DNA of 64,000 nucleotides, from the NCBI GenBank assembly GCA_032358165.1, contig CM063638.1, positions 1 through 64,000 on the forward strand. Direction: 5' to 3'. The notes beneath the pieces were generated by a model. It had not been told where the DNA came from. It was given only the letters and a program-made list of their open reading frames with translations, and ran no database searches. Numbering within the stretch: the first letter of the stretch is position 1; every line of letters starts with the position of its first letter. The translations under genes and the position numbers were made by a program. This document shows, one piece after another, positions 61,903 to 64,000 of the stretch. Source of the DNA: Diplosphaera chodatii. Its lineage: Eukaryota; Chlorophyta; Trebouxiophyceae; Prasiolales; Stichococcaceae.

Positions 61903-62280
61903 CTAAAACACATTGTGAACCACTAAGTCCACTTTGGTTAAGTCCATATTTTTCGTCAATAAATCTGGTTCTGTACTTGGTACATCAACATGTTTCGTCG
62001 GTAAACCCGATTCTATATTTGGTATAGATGTTTCATTCATAATTGCATGAGCTAATGCCTGACCTGCTAATTTACAACTATATTCTTGAATTACACAAAT
62101 TAAAGACAAACTAAAACACAGTAAATAGAAAAGTAATACATAAAAATTTAAATTTAAGGTGAATTCAGCTGATAATTTGGTATGCTTAAAGAAACGCGTA
62201 TATTGTAATAATAATAAATAAATCGTGATGATAAGTAACGAAAATGTAAACAATGAAAGCACTGGAAGAACTGAAAACAT
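61903..62280 (-). CDS. Unrecognised small membrane protein, ORF125
   Basis: A 125-residue frame starting MFSVLPVLSLFTFSLLIITI. Two hydrophobic segments (about 5-26 and 45-63) are followed by a short soluble part with Pro/Thr/Asp-rich quasi-repeats (SGLPTKHVDVPSTEPDLLTK). The centre, ICVIQEYSCKLAGQALAHAI, is shared with the decayed copy beside ORF246 at 5099-5345, showing that this is a family with at least two members here. It ends in TAG; a further coding-like tail follows in another frame. Function unknown. Flanked by trnI and repeat-rich spacer. Confidence 0.55.
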   Translation of the reverse strand: MFSVLPVLSLFTFSLLIITIYLLLLQYTRFFKHTKLSAEFTLNLNFYVLLFYLLCFSLSLICVIQEYSCKLAGQALAHAIMNETSIPNIESGLPTKHVDVPSTEPDLLTKNMDLTKVDLVVHNVF

Positions 62281-62488
62281 AATTTCACTTTTTTTTTACA
62301 ATGTAAAAAAATATATACGAATTATACTGTATTTATTTTGGTTTACTAAAAATATTTTGCAAAATTGTTTAAACTTACTTACTATTTTAAAAAAAGCTTT
62401 AAATATGACTGCTTTTTACTGTGAAATTTGTTTATCTAACCTACACTTTGGTAGTTTATTTAACGTTTAAACCTAGGCTACCAAAATA

Positions 62489-62562
62489 TAGGCACAGAGG
62501 GACTTGAACCCTCGACTTTACGCTTATCAGGCGTATACTCTTACCTACTGAGTTACATGCCT
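62489..62562 (-). tRNA. trnI-gau: tRNA-Ile (GAU)
   Basis: Acceptor AGGCATG/TGTGCCT (two G-U pairs), D arm ACTCAGTAGGTAAGAGT, anticodon loop CTGATAA (GAT) on stem TACGC/GCGTA, T arm GAGGGTTCAAGTCCCTC, discriminator A. It reads AUY codons, complementing trnI-cau. Confidence 0.94.
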
Positions 62563-62708
62563 TTTTAAATGAATCAAATAAAATTATAATATAGTAATAC
62601 GAAGTTATAAATTTACACTGTTTGCATCGTATATTTTTTAATGAAAAAACAGAAAAATTGTTTTTGCAAGTGTCTATTACGCATTTCTATCATTTTTTAT
62701 TTTATACA

Positions 62709-62879
62709 TTTTCCTAGATAAAAACCATGTCTCCCGCAAAAAGCAGTACATATGGCGAAATATGGTTTCACAAATAAAGTTGTATTTATATACGTTTGTA
62801 TGTAAACAAAGCTTTATGAAGTAATCGAATTTAAAAAAGGCTCGGGTGTTTCACATACTTCTCTGAAAATATAGGAAAA
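62709..62879 (-). rRNA. rrn5: 5S ribosomal RNA, divergent with an enlarged internal arm
   Basis: Read on the minus strand, two blocks match plant mitochondrial 5S rRNA: GTGAAACACCCGA near the 5' side and CGCCATATGTACTG followed by GCGGGAGACATGG near the 3' side. Pairing supports the call: ends TTTTCCTA/TAGGAAAA (helix I), GAAGTATG/CATATTTC (helix II), and CCATATGTACTGC/GCGGGAGACATGG (helices IV-V). At about 171 bases it is some 50 longer than usual; the excess lies in the helix III arm between ACACCCGAGCC and GTGAAACC. Located just upstream (in transcription) of trnI-gau. Ends are inferred from helix I. Confidence 0.8.
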
Positions 62880-63121
62880 ATTCAATATAATGTTGTAACT
62901 TAGTAATATTTTCGTATTTAAAAAACGTTAACTGTACAAGATAAAATTGTATAGATTAATAATTTATTTAAATGAGAATTTATTGGTTATTAGTTTAATT
63001 AATTTATTCGTGAAATGTTTAAAATTATTTAGTTAAATTTCATTTAAAATGTTATTATAAATGAGCGACACACCAGCGTGACAAACCATCAGCATCACTT
63101 ATTTCTGGTGATGCCAGTAAC
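62880..63121. other. Spacer right of rrn5
   Basis: AT-rich up to about 63060; from 63061 the GC content rises and coding-like sequence begins (ATGAGCGACACACCAGCGTG), without a long frame until 63122. Confidence 0.5.
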
Positions 63122-63262
63122 ATGTCGTGCAACTGTGAATCTAGTGTAACAGATCTTGTCATGGCAATACAATCATATTTTAATTTCATTGCATCGCTTG
63201 TTTCTAACATAGTGACTATAGCAGGGTTATTAACAGTAAATTCGGTTGGTAAATTAGCTTAA
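63122..63262 (+). CDS. Possible 46-residue membrane protein
   Basis: A short frame starting MSCNCESSVTDLVMAIQSYF, with one hydrophobic segment (about residues 20-40, FNFIASLVSNIVTIAGLLTV) and a short end GKLA. Its TAA overlaps head-on with the TAA of the minus-strand coiled-coil frame: the single TTAA at 63259-63262 serves both stops, an arrangement seen in compact coding regions. In-frame coding-like sequence continues upstream of the ATG to a TGA at 63062. Family unknown. Confidence 0.4.
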   Translation: MSCNCESSVTDLVMAIQSYFNFIASLVSNIVTIAGLLTVNSVGKLA

Positions 63263-64000
63263 GTTATACTTTTTTTTATTTCATCGAATCTAGTAGTTAA
63301 TTTCATATCTTTTTTGATAACACTCTGTAGTTTGTTAGAAAAGTCATCAAGAAATTTAGTAGAAAAGTCGCTTAGTATAGTTTCAACATTAGAGGTAGAA
63401 CTTTTTGTCAATTCTTTAAATTCTATTTGATGTCTTTGTAAATCAAATAAACCGTTAATCATTGTGTCTCTTACTTTGTGAAAATCTAGTTTGCTGGTTG
63501 TTACTAAATCACTTAAACTACCAACATTGCTAACTAAAACATCTGTATTAAGTGCAGTTGTATCCATTTTACTATCTAAACGCTGTATCATGTTTTCTAG
63601 TATGGGATTTTTTTCTGTAATGTCTCGTAAACTATGTTGTATACTTCTTATTAATTTATCAAAACAGTTCTAAACCTTAATCATATGGTTTTTAATACGT
63701 GCTACAGAATTAACAATATCTTGGTAATGGCGATCTGTTGCCTTTGTTAAGTTTGAAGTGGTGGATTTTAAACTTGACAGTGTATGATTTACTTGAGGTA
63801 AAAGTCGATTCTTTAATTCTGTTACTAAATTAGTAGAAAGAATATGGTTATCTGAAAAAATAGACATATTTTTTTCTAACATTGTAAACCGAAATTGCAT
63901 GTCTGAAAAACTTTGGTCTACCTTGATCGATAAAGTCGTAATTTGGCTTTCTAATGTATCTAAATCAGCTTTCGGAATATCATCTCCAACGCAACACGTG
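63259..64000 (-). pseudogene. Long coiled-coil protein frame with an in-frame TAG, cut by the window edge
   Basis: From the right edge (64000) to 63259 one minus-strand frame is open except for a TAG at 63670-63672. Before the stop: DIPKADLDTLESQITTLSIK, MQFRFTMLEKNMSIFSDNHI and LTKATDRHYQDIVNSVARIK; after it: NCFDKLIRSIQHSLRDITEK, MIQRLDSKMD and LQSVIKKDMKLTTRFDEIKK. Both parts are amphipathic, rich in heptad-like Leu/Ile/Val with Asp, Lys and Gln, i.e. coiled-coil, and continue in register, so they belong to one protein. The 5' end is outside the window. Either the gene is broken or TAG is read through here; TAG is a true stop of cox2. Family unknown. Confidence 0.55.

Overview
The window is a long piece of a gene-rich, very AT-rich mitochondrial genome. 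Evidence is the combination of cox1-3, cob, nad1-6, nad4L, nad9, atp1, atp6 and atp9 with a bacterial-like ribosomal protein set (rps2, 3, 4, 7, 10, 12, 13, 14, 19; rpl5, 6, 10, 16), tatC, a 23S-type rRNA, a 5S rRNA and at least 23 tRNA genes. Tryptophan is TGG in the conserved proteins and no stop is read through in them, so the standard code fits. The gene set (rpl10, tatC and 5S present) and plant-like tRNA and 5S signatures point to an alga, most likely of the green lineage; the species is not identifiable by eye and this placement is an inference. The window starts inside rrnL, so the genome continues on at least that side. SSU rRNA, atp4, atp8, nad7, rps11, trnV and others were not seen here.

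Layout. 1-0.84 kb: 5' part of rrnL (-). 1.5-3.7 kb: atp1, nad4L (-). 4.3-7.8 kb: an accessory block of unrecognised membrane-protein reading frames with decayed and duplicated pieces. 7.8-19.7 kb (-): cox1, rps14, rps7, trnH, rps12, rps13, rpl6, cox3, cox2, nad5. 20.8-24.1 kb: eight tRNA genes. 24.4-32.8 kb: tatC, nad2, atp6, nad1 (-) with rpl5 (+). 33.4-37.8 kb: trnM, rps2 (+), rps3 (-), trnW. 38.6-39.7 kb: a second accessory patch of broken frames. 40.3-47.1 kb (+): rpl16, rps10, rps19, nad9, rpl10, nad3, rps4. 47.6-59.1 kb (+): trnL x2, three intron-containing tRNA genes (trnR-ucu, trnI-cau, trnY), trnN, nad4, nad6, cob. 60.2-62.9 kb (-): atp9, trnP, an accessory ORF, trnI-gau and a divergent 5S rRNA. 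63.1-64 kb: a third accessory patch running off the right edge.

The core genes encode parts of complexes I, III, IV and ATP synthase, the translation apparatus that makes them, and a Tat translocase subunit. The unusual content lies elsewhere: (i) three ORF-less group II introns at the same site of three tRNA genes; (ii) a 5S rRNA with an enlarged internal arm; (iii) several families of GC-rich hairpin elements scattered between genes and also inserted in frame into rps3 and rpl10; (iv) accessory reading frames in three patches, with a paralogous pseudogene, a duplicated 3' end next to cox1, in-frame stops and frameshifts, which look like remnants of an integrated plasmid or other selfish element.
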